Source of the DNA: Heliocidaris erythrogramma
Taxonomy: Eukaryota; Echinodermata; Echinoidea; Camarodonta; Echinometridae
Direction of reading: 5' to 3'
Length of the DNA: 64,000 bases
Assembly: GCA_025617745.1 (NCBI GenBank)
Contig: CM046855.1
Coordinates: 47,657,813 to 47,721,812 of the forward strand
Positions 35,501 to 42,659 of the stretch are shown one piece after another. The notes beneath the pieces are model-generated. The model did no database searches. It was given only the letters and a program-made list of their open reading frames with translations, and was not told the origin of the DNA. Position numbers and translations under genes: made by a program. Position 1 is the first letter of the stretch, and every line of letters begins with the position of its first letter.

Positions 35501-38500
35501 TACAATGACTTCTTTTTCTCTCCTTATTATGGGTTACTTTGCAGACATTGTCAAATATTATTCAGTGGAGTGAAAGGATCATTTGTGATTGAAATGAGCA
35601 AGTCCATCATCATATTCATCTGTTTCTTAAATGATATTGATTAGACTCATAAAATTTGCTTACTTATCAAGAATCTCATATTGGACCAGCATAAAAAAAA
35701 AAGGAACACAGAGAAAGGAGCATTTGAGTCTGGTGGGAAAAATATTGTTTATGATAAAACTGTCTTATACCTGTAATAGAGTTCGTAAATTTATAATGAG
35801 AGTTTACTGTCTGTAGCATTTTGCCGGGCTATGGGGGCTTATGTAGCAATGTGACCACTGGCAATATGCACTTACATATAGTAACTATCACATTCATTGC
35901 TACTGGTACTAATACATGTATTTTGTATGAAAAATTTGTAACTTGCCAATGCTTTGTCAGTTTCTGCAATAAAACATTATAGTTTTAGTGTTCAAAGATT
36001 TTGTGAACTTTTGAATTATTTTTGGAAAATAAACGTTGAACTTAACTATTAAATTTTGTTTTTTTCGATTCCATAAAATTTAATATAAGATTTGCCTGTA
36101 ACAGTTGATAAATCTCCCTACTCCTCTCCTCTTTCTTTTCTCTTTTTTTTTCCAGTTGTGATGTATGTGTACAATGTAAATTTATTTACAAATGTAGTGA
36201 GCTTCTCTTTGAGTTTGTGTAATGCTATGAAGAGTGACATGTGCATTGTGTGGGGGGGGGGGGTGTACTGTGAAAAGCTTGTTCTTCATTGTTGAGCTAC
36301 TAGCCTACATGTACATGAGGAAAAATGTCAGTGTGTATTAACAAAGAGAAGATAAGGTGAATAATATTGATTCGAGGGCTGTTAAGCATTTGTTAAACTG
36401 GGGGGGGGGGGGGGGGGGGTGCTAAGCATGTGAACTAGCATATTATTGCAAAGCTGCAGTATTGTGAAATGTATCCACTAAAACAAGTTTATATAAGAAT
36501 TATCATCAAAGACAGAGCAGGACATAAACATAACACAGTAGTAGCATGTTGAACAAAACTAAATCTTTGCAAAAAAGCAAATTAAATCAAAAGGAAAATT
36601 GTCCAATGTTTAAAGGCAAATAATATACAGTACTTGGAAAAATACCTTTATAGAAATTTATATCGATAACACATTGGACAAAAAATGACAGGTTGTACAA
36701 CCATATAAGTAATATCTTTATTTTTAAATGTTTCGTTTTTCTTTTTGTTTTTGTTTTGTATGTGATATGTTTTTGTTTTTTCCAAAGGGGGGGGGGGGGG
36801 TGTCAAGAAGGATGATTGCGAACAAATGAACTCGGGCTCCGATGTACCTTGAAGGAGAACTACAAAACTTAGTATCTTGGAAACGAAGTGAAATTTAACT
36901 CTTGTCTCCTGAAAGAGAACTAAAATTAAACTGTTACATGTGTAATACACATTCAGTTGATGTCATTTATGTAAGGAAAATCAGACTTAAAAATTTTCAA
37001 ATGATAGACAGATGGCCCTTTTGAGAAGATCGAATATAATAGGCATTGTGACGTGCACGATCGGTAAGCTCACTGAAAAGAACGAGGACTAAGCAATATG
37101 GCGGCGTGTGCACTCGAGCGAATCTTCCAGCGGGTATTTCGAGGACACCGCGATCTGTGCGTTGTGAATGGGTATGAGCCTTCTACGTCTTTTGGAGTTC
37201 TGTGGTGTTGACGCGCGTGAGTGGCGAAGGGGACAATAGGATTACGGGGGGTGCGCACAATATTGTGACTCATGTGTGTTAAATTCTCGAAGGGGTCCCG
37301 TAGTCAAGACTACAGGCATAATAGGTAGGTATATAGATTTATACAGTAAATAAGAAAATCAGTGCTGATTTTACAATTTTATGACATTCTTTTAGAGTAT
37401 GTCATTATTTTTAACACCATCAATTATCATGATAGCCCTATAGTGTGTTGTGAAAAAAAAAATATCGATGACCTAACTCAAGCTTTTGCTTTCTTTAGCC
37501 GAAGTCGTGGGAATAATGATTTTCCTTGCTATTTAACAACACAGCTATAATTGTGCCGTTTAGACAGTCATAATGTCTCTGTCTTTTCCTTAGTGCCTCT
37601 GGCATTATTTCTGCTTTCCTTCGCCACATACTTTTTATTTATTGGATTGTTTGTTTATGCATGTTTATTTTATGCTATCCATGTTTGCCTTTATGAATGT
37701 TGTGTCTTGTTTATATTTCTTGACGTGATTTTATATATGTATGATGTAAACTTTCAATTTTATATGTGAATAGATGGTGCTTTGGATTGAATTAAGTTTA
37801 CATTAAAGGAGTATGATGAAAATGAAGAATAACATAAATTGCCTGCACAGAGTTTTACTTTGGTTCCGTGGGCACCCTTGTGTATGGGAGCGCATACGGG
37901 ACTACGGGTGTGTCGACTGGTCTACTTACAGGTCACTTTTATGTTTATTGAGATAGAAACAAGATTAGAAGCTCATCTTTGAATATATAGTAAAGCTGCA
38001 TGGAACCCCTACTATCCAGAGCAAAATGTGTTTTTTTTTGTAACTGGTCCTTTTTAAAAAACTTTCCATAAGTTGAACAGTGTTGTCGATATTCCTCGTT
38101 CAACTTGTAGTCTGTCCCTGTGGAGAAAACATGGAAGTGCAGAAGAAGAAAAACTTACTATAGCACAAAACTTATTGAAATGACGTACTAGTTTCACCTC
38201 CTGAAGATATTTTTCCTTTTTTTCAGATCATTACTTATCACATTCTTGTTCCTGAATACATTTGTTAGCTTGAAATAAGGGATTAAAAGTGTTTTTCGGT
38301 TTGATTAATTTCTATGTCTGTTATCTTGGAATATATTTTGTTCCTCTGTTAGTTTATAAAAATATTGCTGATTTTGTGGTTCTTTTGTACAGGAATTTGG
38401 AGAGGTTGAATATGAACGACATGCCAAGGGTAAACTTTGCTCCTCTTGTCGCCGTGATGCTGGAGGATGTGTTGCCACGGTTACGCATCAGCCTCGTCAC

Positions 38501-38654
38501 CAAGCAAGTGGATAAATATGTTGAGGAGGCCAGGAAAGGAACTCGGGTCATAGAAGAGCACAGGAGACAGGCTGGCCTTGATCAACCCATGCAAGACGAT
38601 CTCAGGGATTTGAGGAATAGAATAAGGGAAGGAGATAAAAGCTTTGATAAATAG
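18904..38654 (+). CDS. DMAC2 / ATP synthase subunit s-like protein (four coding exons)
   Basis: Exons 18904-19087, 19653-19870, 23109-23271 and 38393-38654 join in phase with consensus GT-AG borders. If an upstream exon supplies the A of the ATG, the product is 275 aa. Residues about 1-61 are Arg-rich and could be a mitochondrial targeting region. Residues 64-134 match the family's N-terminal block (YDTIQKFG, then VVAIDAKETD). Residues 136-230 are leucine-rich-repeat-like (LSLEGCGLVDD, LNINGCEQVTENG, then RNLERLNMNDMP). Family members help build the distal membrane arm of mitochondrial complex I (DMAC2) or associate with ATP synthase (DMAC2L); which orthologue this is cannot be told from sequence alone. 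The last intron is 15.1 kb and carries the DIRS and P-like elements. An AATAAA lies at 39052. Confidence 0.8.
19653..19870 (+). CDS. DMAC2-like exon 2
   Basis: Acceptor GAACAG, donor GTCG|GTAAAG. Encodes ESYDTIQKFGVQVGVSHVLV and onward to DQFSMVDV, the family's conserved block ahead of the leucine-rich repeats. Confidence 0.8.
20116..20408. mobile_element. 293-bp inverted-repeat element with TTAA ends
   Basis: TTAAAGGGA at the left and TCCCTTTAA at the right. TTAA termini followed by AGGG suggest the same broad group as the elements at 30171, 44944 and 55911. Located in the second coding intron of the DMAC2-like gene. Non-coding. Confidence 0.5.
20465..20515. repeat. (CT)n microsatellite
   Basis: An uninterrupted CT run near 20485-20510 in the DMAC2-like intron. 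Simple repeat. Confidence 0.85.
20703..21103. mobile_element. ~400-bp inverted-repeat element
   Basis: GGGCCCGTATTCAATAAAC at the left is inverted, with mismatches, against TTCATAGAATATAGGCCC at the right. The interior repeats TTCTTAAG-type motifs in both orientations (AAGACATTCTTAAGAA and similar). Non-autonomous and intronic. Confidence 0.6.
21228..21288. repeat. interstitial telomere-like repeat
   Basis: About four exact CCCTAA units followed by degenerate CCTAA/ACCTAA variants, ending with CCTAACCC. It is the complement of the metazoan TTAGGG repeat. It is short and decaying, far from any chromosome end as judged by the genes on both sides. Confidence 0.75.
21389..22477. mobile_element. 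1.09-kb DNA element with ~37-bp terminal inverted repeats
   Basis: ATGTGACCCGGCACC followed by CAAAACCACCAAAAAGTCGC at 21390-21427 is inverted at 22441-22477 with only one or two changes. The interior is non-coding. Flanks are TATA-rich, so the target duplication cannot be fixed. Located in the second coding intron of the DMAC2-like gene. Confidence 0.75.
22479..22618. mobile_element. 140-bp pogo/mariner-like MITE
   Basis: TACTGTAAACGTGGAA (22479-22494) is inverted with a few changes as TTCCACTTTTACAGTA (22603-22618), with terminal TA fitting a TA target. It directly abuts the previous element. The interior is AT-rich with CGCG-containing motifs in inverted positions. Confidence 0.7.
23109..23271 (+). 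CDS. DMAC2-like exon 3 (leucine-rich-repeat part)
   Basis: Acceptor TTTACAG, donor CTCAG|GTAATA, phases 1 and 2. Encodes KLTEVKFLSLEGCGLVDD and HLNINGCEQVTENGVATLHK, two LRR-like strands. Confidence 0.85.
23478..23593. repeat. left arm of 116-bp perfect inverted repeat
   Basis: This stretch, from TATGCCTGTAGTCTTGAC to GCGCGTCAACAC, is identical, as far as I can align by eye, to the reverse complement of 37207-37322. It includes a small hairpin GTAGTCTTGACTAC. Just inside it (23590-23620) lies a further piece inverted against 29148-29185. Confidence 0.85.
24034..25439 (+). pseudogene. DIRS gag-like region, frameshifted
   Basis: Two plus-strand frames lie in succession: 24034-24317 (starts MNSEEEAARSRRPASSEESS) and, in another frame, 24492-25439 (315 aa). 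They are Ser/Ala/Pro-rich with a Lys-rich patch at about 24930-24975, typical of the first ORF of DIRS elements, whose sequence is poorly conserved. The G-run near 24349-24357 is a likely site for the frame break. Position ahead of RT is the main support. Confidence 0.55.
25440..26285 (+). repeat. degenerate tandem second copy of the gag 3' part (~823-bp unit)
   Basis: TCAACCCGCGCGCAGGGTTC occurs at 25440 and again at 26263. Between them, sequence parallel to about 24615-25440 recurs: CCCATGGCT (24730, 25566), GGTTCGTGTTTCCGAAG / GGTTCGTGTTCCCGAAG, GCAAGGCTTTGCC (24976, 25806), CAGGGTTGGTCC and GGCCTCTCAAGCTTCGGTTT (25327, 26152). The second copy carries many stops. Confidence 0.75.
26400..27130 (+). 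pseudogene. DIRS reverse transcriptase remnant
   Basis: Fragments across three plus frames keep RT landmarks in order: a TFVIPKRSGKLQYIF block (about 26625-26670), an ETYRFRTLPFGLCPVPWV block (about 26757-26812), the catalytic YLDDW motif at 26875-26889 followed by LLLAELRDCLLDET, and FLGAVLD at about 27018-27038. Frame changes between blocks make it non-functional. Confidence 0.8.
27160..27900 (+). pseudogene. DIRS RNase H and methylase-like region
   Basis: STDASRLGWGGHCNGS (about 27178-27225) is an RNase H start, followed at 27313-27480 by VAAYVNLQGSTRSAILN and ENLFADFLSRG, as in DIRS RNase H. Then VDLFASVLNHLLP (about 27556) and VLVIAPFWPRRSWF (about 27743) match the region between RNase H and recombinase that in DIRS elements is related to DNA adenine methylases. 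One frame stays open from 27322 to 27789; the rest is shifted. Confidence 0.75.
27930..28946 (+). pseudogene. DIRS tyrosine recombinase, broken
   Basis: N-terminal part AEFLLSSCRVSTREIYNSRL (about 27948) and a GYRSAIGAIH-like stretch at about 28125-28150. The C-terminal half is open in one frame at 28548-28946 and has the family signature: H (28755-28757) and R (28764-28766) of the HxxR box and the nucleophile candidate Tyr at 28863-28865 in SCYLRDV. The frame between the halves is broken (28367-28548). It would cut and join element ends through a covalent phosphotyrosine. Confidence 0.8.
29361..29428 (+). CDS. P-like transposase exon 1 (start of THAP finger)
   Basis: ATG at 29361 gives MPFCTAYNCTNRQKKGCGKT. 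The THAP domain always sits at the extreme N-terminus with its first Cys within the first few residues, which fixes this start. Donor CACAG|GTTAGT. Confidence 0.85.
29361..34080 (+). CDS. THAP-domain P-element-like transposase (three exons, 936 aa)
   Basis: Exons 29361-29428, 30778-30973 and 31534-34080 join in phase at GT-AG borders. Residues 1-85 form a THAP zinc finger (C2CH): CTAYNC, then CSDH, then the AVPTLF end motif. Residues about 178-235 are a Lys/Leu-rich coiled coil. The RNase H-like core follows, with candidate acidic residues D342 (LMLDEMS), D431 (TCDGPS), D471 in the DICHMLKLMRN box and E672 in SQDHLELLF, matching the P-element/THAP9 pattern. The length agrees with THAP9 (about 900 aa). 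No stops or frameshifts interrupt it, so it may be active. The expected reaction is cut-and-paste of an element bearing its inverted ends. AATAAA at 34452. A domesticated host gene is less likely because inverted ends flank it. Confidence 0.85.
30171..30603. mobile_element. 433-bp TTAA-ended inverted-repeat element, copy a (in transposase intron 1)
   Basis: TTAAAGGGAAATCCAACCTT (left) against AAGGTTGGATTGCCCTTTAA (right). Inner motifs AGAAGCAGATTGGTGAAAG and GAACGAAATCGGACAAG are inverted as TTGTCCGATTTCTTTCAAAC and CTTTCACCATCC. TTAA target duplication plus these ends fits a non-autonomous Kolobok- or piggyBac-like family. Related copies are at 44944 and 55911. Confidence 0.7.
30778..30973 (+). 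CDS. P-like transposase exon 2 (rest of THAP finger)
   Basis: Acceptor CTTTCAG, donor ATAAAG|GTAACT, phase 2 in and 0 out. Encodes FPRGDSSLLKRWIVNMRRDN, then CSDHFAEECF with the second zinc-ligand pair, and AVPTLF. Confidence 0.85.
31321..31412. repeat. two (AT)n runs
   Basis: AT runs at about 31321-31344 and 31388-31412 flank a short unique stretch in transposase intron 2. Confidence 0.85.
31534..34080 (+). CDS. P-like transposase exon 3 (coiled coil and catalytic core)
   Basis: Acceptor CATTTCAG, 849 codons to the TGA at 34078-34080. This single exon carries all catalytic residues listed for the full protein. Its frame is completely open. Confidence 0.9.
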   Translation, partial: NVKQRKPPIPRDTAQPHCALKQVDDSNLHIAECSNEDPARDTYRQELSTPIKPKPLADNTESMLNTVPKTPTKRCHEQHDHTYSIQESPRRMKRKLENAYDRLSSMKKRLNTSHAKARRLKKKVDSLQEVVKTLKEKNFLTEHGLEMLEKTCDVPAELMKRCVKSRNKDVTSKEKYPPSLRAFALTLSFYSAKAYKFVRKTFDLQLPHPSVIRKWYSTIEGKPGFTAEAFSALEMKAKEAKENGHELVCALMLDEMSIKKHVQWDGTRFHGYVDMGTGCEDDTNPVATEALVFMVVPLNSNWKLPVGYFFIQSLTGVDRANLVQQCLSKLADIGVMIDSLTCDGPSCHVKMLETLGATMKMPDLVPSFPHPLNPTHHVSVFLDICHMLKLMRNALASNGILKDEEGNAIKWEYLKELNKLQEDEGLRLGNRVRNAHIQWQKQKMKVNIAAQTLSRSVADALEFLEDQGLSQFKGCSATVRFIRKIDHLFDLLNSRNPFAHNFKAPLRPENEHLWRPFMNDTYRYLSSITDAHGKHMYLTPRKTPFLGFLTGIKSAIYMFDNLVAAENPKLKYLLTYKMSQDHLELLFCAMRSSLGSNNNPTAREFTNSYKKMIIRHEIEGVGGNCTAQDRTTILHVSSGQSKILDSSHGETDMHLIRKYDLSLRSPSTSDHDYTDIPNLSELSTYKKSVIPYIAGYTVRMIRKHLTCDDCAAALTTGEIMEGSFLEKRNRGGLVRPAPDVVKVCETAERCLQRLMKVTGGKLPQSSGLPHAFCSAVLGEVSHRNIFTSLSDHMFDSPADCNHIFLLVKRIAAAYLKIRMHHLAKQRTEKISGPVIRKQLSKLVLFRHQ
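34081..37206. other. 3' non-coding part of the P-like element
   Basis: About 3.1 kb between the transposase stop and the right subterminal repeat. It is AT-rich with polyadenylation-like AATAAA at 34452 and 35970, an ATT run at 35036, and G-runs near 36251, 36400 and 36787. No second gene is recognised; frames here are short and low-complexity. Confidence 0.6.
37207..37322. repeat. right arm of 116-bp perfect inverted repeat
   Basis: Reverse complement of 23478-23593 with no mismatch that I can see. It lies between the subterminal repeat and the 56-bp terminal repeat of the P-like element. The equivalent position at the element's left end (29097-29175) holds unrelated sequence. Confidence 0.85.
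38393..38654 (+). CDS. DMAC2-like last exon
   Basis: Acceptor TTGTACAG restores the family block RNLERLNMNDMPRV, which continues the HKL of exon 3, then LEDVLPRLRISL. The C-terminal ~60 residues, rich in Arg/Glu/Lys, extend past human relatives. Stop TAG at 38652-38654. Confidence 0.85.
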
Positions 38655-38985
38655 AGATTTCACAAGCAAGATGAAGAAATATTATCTAAGAGGTGGTGCT
38701 TGTAAAATCATGCTTTGGGAACTCTATCATGTTCTTCCACTTGCCACTGTGATTCACTATCCATCATGTACTTCAAAAGTTCTACACAATAGTTTTTGGT
38801 CTATGAAAGACGAACTTGAGGATTTGAGGAATAGAATTAGGGAAGAAGATCACAGCGACAATGGACATTACCAACAGGGATTTCATATAAAGCAAGATGG
38901 AGAAGTATCATGTAAGAGGTAATGCTTGTGAAATCATGCTTTGGGAGCTCTATTGTGTGTTCTTCCTTCTTCCACTTGCAGTCAT
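38600..38985 (+). repeat. tandem duplication of the DMAC2-like gene's C-terminus and 3' UTR start
   Basis: 38605-38747 (GGATTTGAGGAATAGAAT... to CTTCCACTTGCC) recurs at 38819-38983 with about 15 percent change plus a small insertion. The second copy could still encode DELEDLRNRIREEDH but lies after the stop codon. Confidence 0.75.
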
Positions 38986-39051
38986 GAATTTTAAAATACT
39001 TTTTATTTTAAGTCGAGGAGCTGTGCAATGTGAAAGATCATGTTGCCATTG

Positions 39052-39057
39052 AATAAA
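39052..39057 (+). terminator. polyadenylation signal of the DMAC2-like gene
   Basis: AATAAA about 400 bp after the stop codon. It is the first canonical signal downstream. Confidence 0.5.
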
Positions 39058-39979
39058 GTTTTGGAAAGAAGTGACATTCATCTGACCATGTTCCATGTTC
39101 CATCTTGGTGGTGGAACATAAAAGATAGTGCTGCCTGTGAATAGAGTTTAGGAAAGAATCAACAACATTTGGGTATATACATGTACCATTTTTCTCTAAA
39201 AAGATTATGAAAATGTGCTGTTAAAATTTTTTATTTTTTTTCATTTCAGAGTATCTTTTGATGAAAAAACACCATTCCCCTTTGTCATTACTGTATACAT
39301 TATGATATAGAGGTTCATTCACTTCACTATCAAAAGGTTGGGGGTTCAAATCCCAGCATGGTGTGTATGCCCTTAGATAAATTACAATTTATCATCACAG
39401 GAAAATGAATACAGAATAAATGTGAGTTAAACTTACAGTTTGACTTGACTGACTAAATCCAGGAAATCTTGGTAGGCCTCAGTGTTGATTCTGGCAATCT
39501 TGATCCTCCATGGAACTTAAAATTGCCGCGCAAAATGCTATGTTTGACAATAAAAACAGTAAACATTTGATCACCTCCAACCCATAGGTCCTGCCTGTAT
39601 GACTTCTGTGCAGATAGTAAATCTACACTGCTATGCTAGGCAACCCACCCACTACAAAAATGCATCACCTGTTCAAGCTATGTAGAGTGCAGTGGAGCCT
39701 AACTACCAAGTGTATTTTCACTTCTATTCTTAATGTACATAACAATAAGAGGGTAGCATTGAGGGAAAGGTTGAATCCTAACAATCTGTTTAATCAGATA
39801 CTTAATATTTAGAAGTTTTTATCAGTCATTCATTTAAAAGGTATTCAACTAGCATTTTCCTAAAGCAAGATATGGATGGCTTTGTCTGCACAGCAAGTGG
39901 TAGATTATTCCTCACCGAACTACTGTATATGAAACTGAAAATTTTCCTTTGGTCATTCTGACCTTGGGTATATAAAAGT

Positions 39980-40540
39980 TATTTTTTTCCTTCTGCCAAA
40001 ATAGGTTATACTGAAATTGGACGATAATTTCCAGGATCATCTTTCCTTCCTGTTTTAAAGATTGCTGTTACTTTAGCTACTTTCATACCACTTGGAAATG
40101 TACCCATCAGGAGTGAAAGATTAAAGATGTAGGAAAGTGATTCTGCGATGAGTTCTGCGGCATCCTTTAACAAGCGTGCAGGAATGTAATATTATAACCA
40201 CATGCTTTATTTACACTGAGGGATGCAAGATGACCCTTAACTTCAAAGTATGTAATTGGCTTCCAAAACAAAGAATTTGAATTAACAATCTCTTTACCTC
40301 CATCTGCATTGATACCAGTACACAGATATTTTACATGGGTTGTCTTGGATTTACTATTTCCACGATGGAGTAGGTCATTTATTGATTTCCATGTGTGACT
40401 TGTGTCTCCGCTCTGCGTCTCAAATAACTGTGTAGTACTTTTTTTTTTTCTTTCTTTGTCACATGAGGTGAGAGCCAGGGAGTTTCTCTTTTCGCCTATA
40501 TATGTTGTGCTTTGGAACACTCTTTCATTAAATTTCTATT
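39980..40540 (-). pseudogene. LINE ORF2 fragment (reverse transcriptase N-terminal part)
   Basis: The minus strand reads HTWKSINDLLHRGNSKSK (about 40380-40325), then LLKDAAELIAESLSYIFNLS and PSGMKVAKVTAIFKTGRKDD, ending in NYRPISV at about 40010. That order (WK.IN.LL, then LF/IFN.SL, then P..WK.A.V.PIFK.GD, then NYRPIS) is the CR1/L2/Jockey-type RT entry region. A stop and a break follow. Non-functional. Confidence 0.75.
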
Positions 40541-40849
40541 GCTGGAGAGACCCTGTTCAATTTCTGCAACCAATTCAAAAGTTTGCATGCGCGTGACCTA
40601 TTGCCACAGGTTCAGGCAGTATATATATAAGAAGATGCGCACTGGATATAGGAGGAGGGGGGGGGGGAGTCGTGTTTAATCCTCTTTGGGTGACACCTCC
40701 ACATTTCAATTTTTTAGTTGTTTGCAAGGGGTGAAAGCTTGAGAGTTTCTCTTTTCTCTTTTCCATATATGTCGAGCCTTGGAACACTATCAAAATTCTT
40801 GGATATATCGCTGGATTTGAGAAAGAGGAACTTAAAGATGATGACGAAA

Positions 40850-41100
40850 AGGTAGGAGAAAAGAAAATGAAGAATGAGATGGAGAGAAGAAGAAGAAGAA
40901 GAAGAAGGAAGAAGTGAAATAATAAAATAAGAATAAAATGAAGTAGGTCAAGACTAAGAAGAAGGAGAAGAGAAAAAAAATAAAAGATAAAAGAAAGAAG
41001 AAGAAAATGAAGTAGACTAAGGTAGAAGAAGAAAAGAAAGAAGGAAGAATATGGGAATGAGGAGCCTGAAGAAGAAGAAGAAAAGCAGAAGAGGTGGCTT
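40850..41100. repeat. GAA-rich purine tract
   Basis: About 250 bp of mostly A and G with GAAGAA repeats. The Phe/Ser-rich minus-strand frame it creates is a composition artefact. Confidence 0.8.
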
Positions 41101-41120
41101 TAATAGAGGAGTCAAGTCGC

Positions 41121-41366
41121 ATGCAGCATCATATCATACACGTGGTCTCGTTATAGCCACGCCTCTTTCTACGTAGGTTATTAGAAGGTTTCATGCGGGT
41201 GAATGTTGTAATGAATATCATTCCAATATCATTATTTCAAATATTATACAACATCATTGTTATATTAGAGATGTATGGTTTACAATATACATGTAGATAT
41301 TTTCATCACTCTATATTGGTGTCCAAAGCCTAGGCTCAGATGCGATGATTCAACTTAAAGATTTTT
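41121..41366 (-). repeat. LTR-like direct repeat, 3' copy of BEL/Pao fragment
   Basis: About 246 bp (GCAGCATCATATCATACACG ... CTTAAAGATTTTTTT) nearly identical to 42338-42586. It directly borders the pol fragment. Outside both copies lies CTTGA on the minus strand, a possible 5-bp target duplication, but the alignment to the repeat edges is not exact. Confidence 0.65.
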
Positions 41367-42168
41367 TTCCCTGGAACCTTGACTTGGCATCATAAACGAC
41401 TTGCACTGGGGTTGTGTCAGAGTCCTTCTTAACTGCAAAATGAGGTAAGAACCACACCTTTTTGCCCTCTTTCCTGTCGCTTCGGAGTTCTTCCTGGGTA
41501 ACATGTCGGGATACGCCTCTACAGAGTTGATCTTCCATCTGTTTGAAGTATATTCTCCACTCTTCAGGTCTATCCATGAACTGTCTCTCCAGGCCATCGA
41601 GCCTTTTTACTGCATAGATGTAGTTGTCCGGCAACTCTGTTGGCGATCTCTTCCAGGGCAGCTGAATCTCATACGATCCATCTTGGCGTTGGCTTACACT
41701 CTGTTCCATTGCCTCAATCGCACCCTTGTCTAGAAAATCGGATGTGCATTTGCACTTCTTGGGCTCTAAACCTGCAGTTTCCAAACCGATGAATTCCTCC
41801 AGAGGTTCAATGGCTGAAACGTTCACGTAGTTCACCAATGGCGTACAACAGACGACCGTCCACCTTGGAATTTTCCACCCAAGAGGGGACCTCACAGCCA
41901 CAGGATCTTCAGGCCTTTGTCCCCGTATATATCCTTCCCACACATTCAGATGCGTGTTATCAACACCAAGAAGTATGTCGACAGTTTCAGAAGGGGCGAT
42001 ATGTATGTTCACCGCACTCAGATGACCATAGTTATGGAGATCTTCAGTTGTGACAATCGGTACATTGCCACAGGGTTTGTTGATCTCTGTTACAGTGAGC
42101 GGGCATGACCAACTGCCGCTTACATCCTCAAGGAAACAATCGTTTTTCCACTGACCCCAACTTCCCAC
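41350..42168 (-). pseudogene. BEL/Pao retrotransposon pol fragment (protease to RT start)
   Basis: A 272-codon open frame on the minus strand. Early part has IHIAPSETVDILLGVDN, the end of the retropepsin-like region of Pao pol, then RSPLGWKIPRW. The middle, SYEIQLPWKRSPTELPDNY, and the end, VWFLPHFAVKKDSDTTPVQV, VYDAKSRF, correspond to the start of the Pao reverse transcriptase. It stops exactly at the LTR-like repeat, so RT, RNase H and integrase are missing. The element is internally deleted and non-autonomous. The upstream limit is open (frame begins with GTG). Confidence 0.8.
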
Positions 42169-42337
42169 TTTTGGGGTTTTCCCCTTGTTCCGGTGCCACC
42201 AGGCCTGTTACTGGTGCTGGGGAATGCAGAAATACTCCCCAGTCTGTAAATACTTTGAACGTATTTTAAAACCATGCCAAAACTGGAAATATTGACTAGC
42301 TATAAGATATGACCTGTATACGCTGTCGATGTTCACA

Positions 42338-42586
42338 TGGTATGCAGCATCATATCATACACGTGGTCTCGTTAGCCACGCCTCTTTCTTCGTAGGTTAT
42401 TAAAATGTTGCATGCGGGTGAATATTGTAATGAATATCATTCCAATATCGTCTTATTTCAAATATTATACAACATCATTGTTAATATTAGAGATTTATGG
42501 TTTACAATATAGATATTTTCATCACTCTATATTGGTGTGTCAAAAGCCTAGGCTCAGATTCGATGATTCAACTTAAAGATTTTTTT
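42338..42586 (-). repeat. LTR-like direct repeat, 5' copy of BEL/Pao fragment
   Basis: Partner of 41121-41366 with about 90 percent or more identity by eye. Read on the minus strand it precedes the pol fragment, as a 5' LTR would. Confidence 0.65.
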
Positions 42587-42659
42587 GGGGTCAAGTTTAT
42601 TTGTCAAAACAAACCTTTCGAGGACCATATAAATTTGGGTAAGATAATTATATCCATTG

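Larger units (their letters stand above)
29041..37376 (+). mobile_element. P-element-like DNA transposon, 8.3 kb, with apparently intact transposase
   Basis: A 56-bp terminal inverted repeat (29041-29096 against 37321-37376) has a single mismatch; its outer tip holds the near-palindrome AAAATCAGCACTGATTTT. A second, subterminal inverted repeat pairs CCACAGAACTCCAAAAGACG (and AGAAGG, ending about 29210) with about 37179-37205. A three-exon THAP transposase lies inside. The left end abuts the DIRS element with one base between. I see no 8-bp target duplication, which a simple P-type insertion should leave. Confidence 0.75.

Noticed and set aside
40832..41122. 96-codon Phe/Ser-rich frame on the minus strand
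   Set aside because: A product of the GAA-repeat tract.
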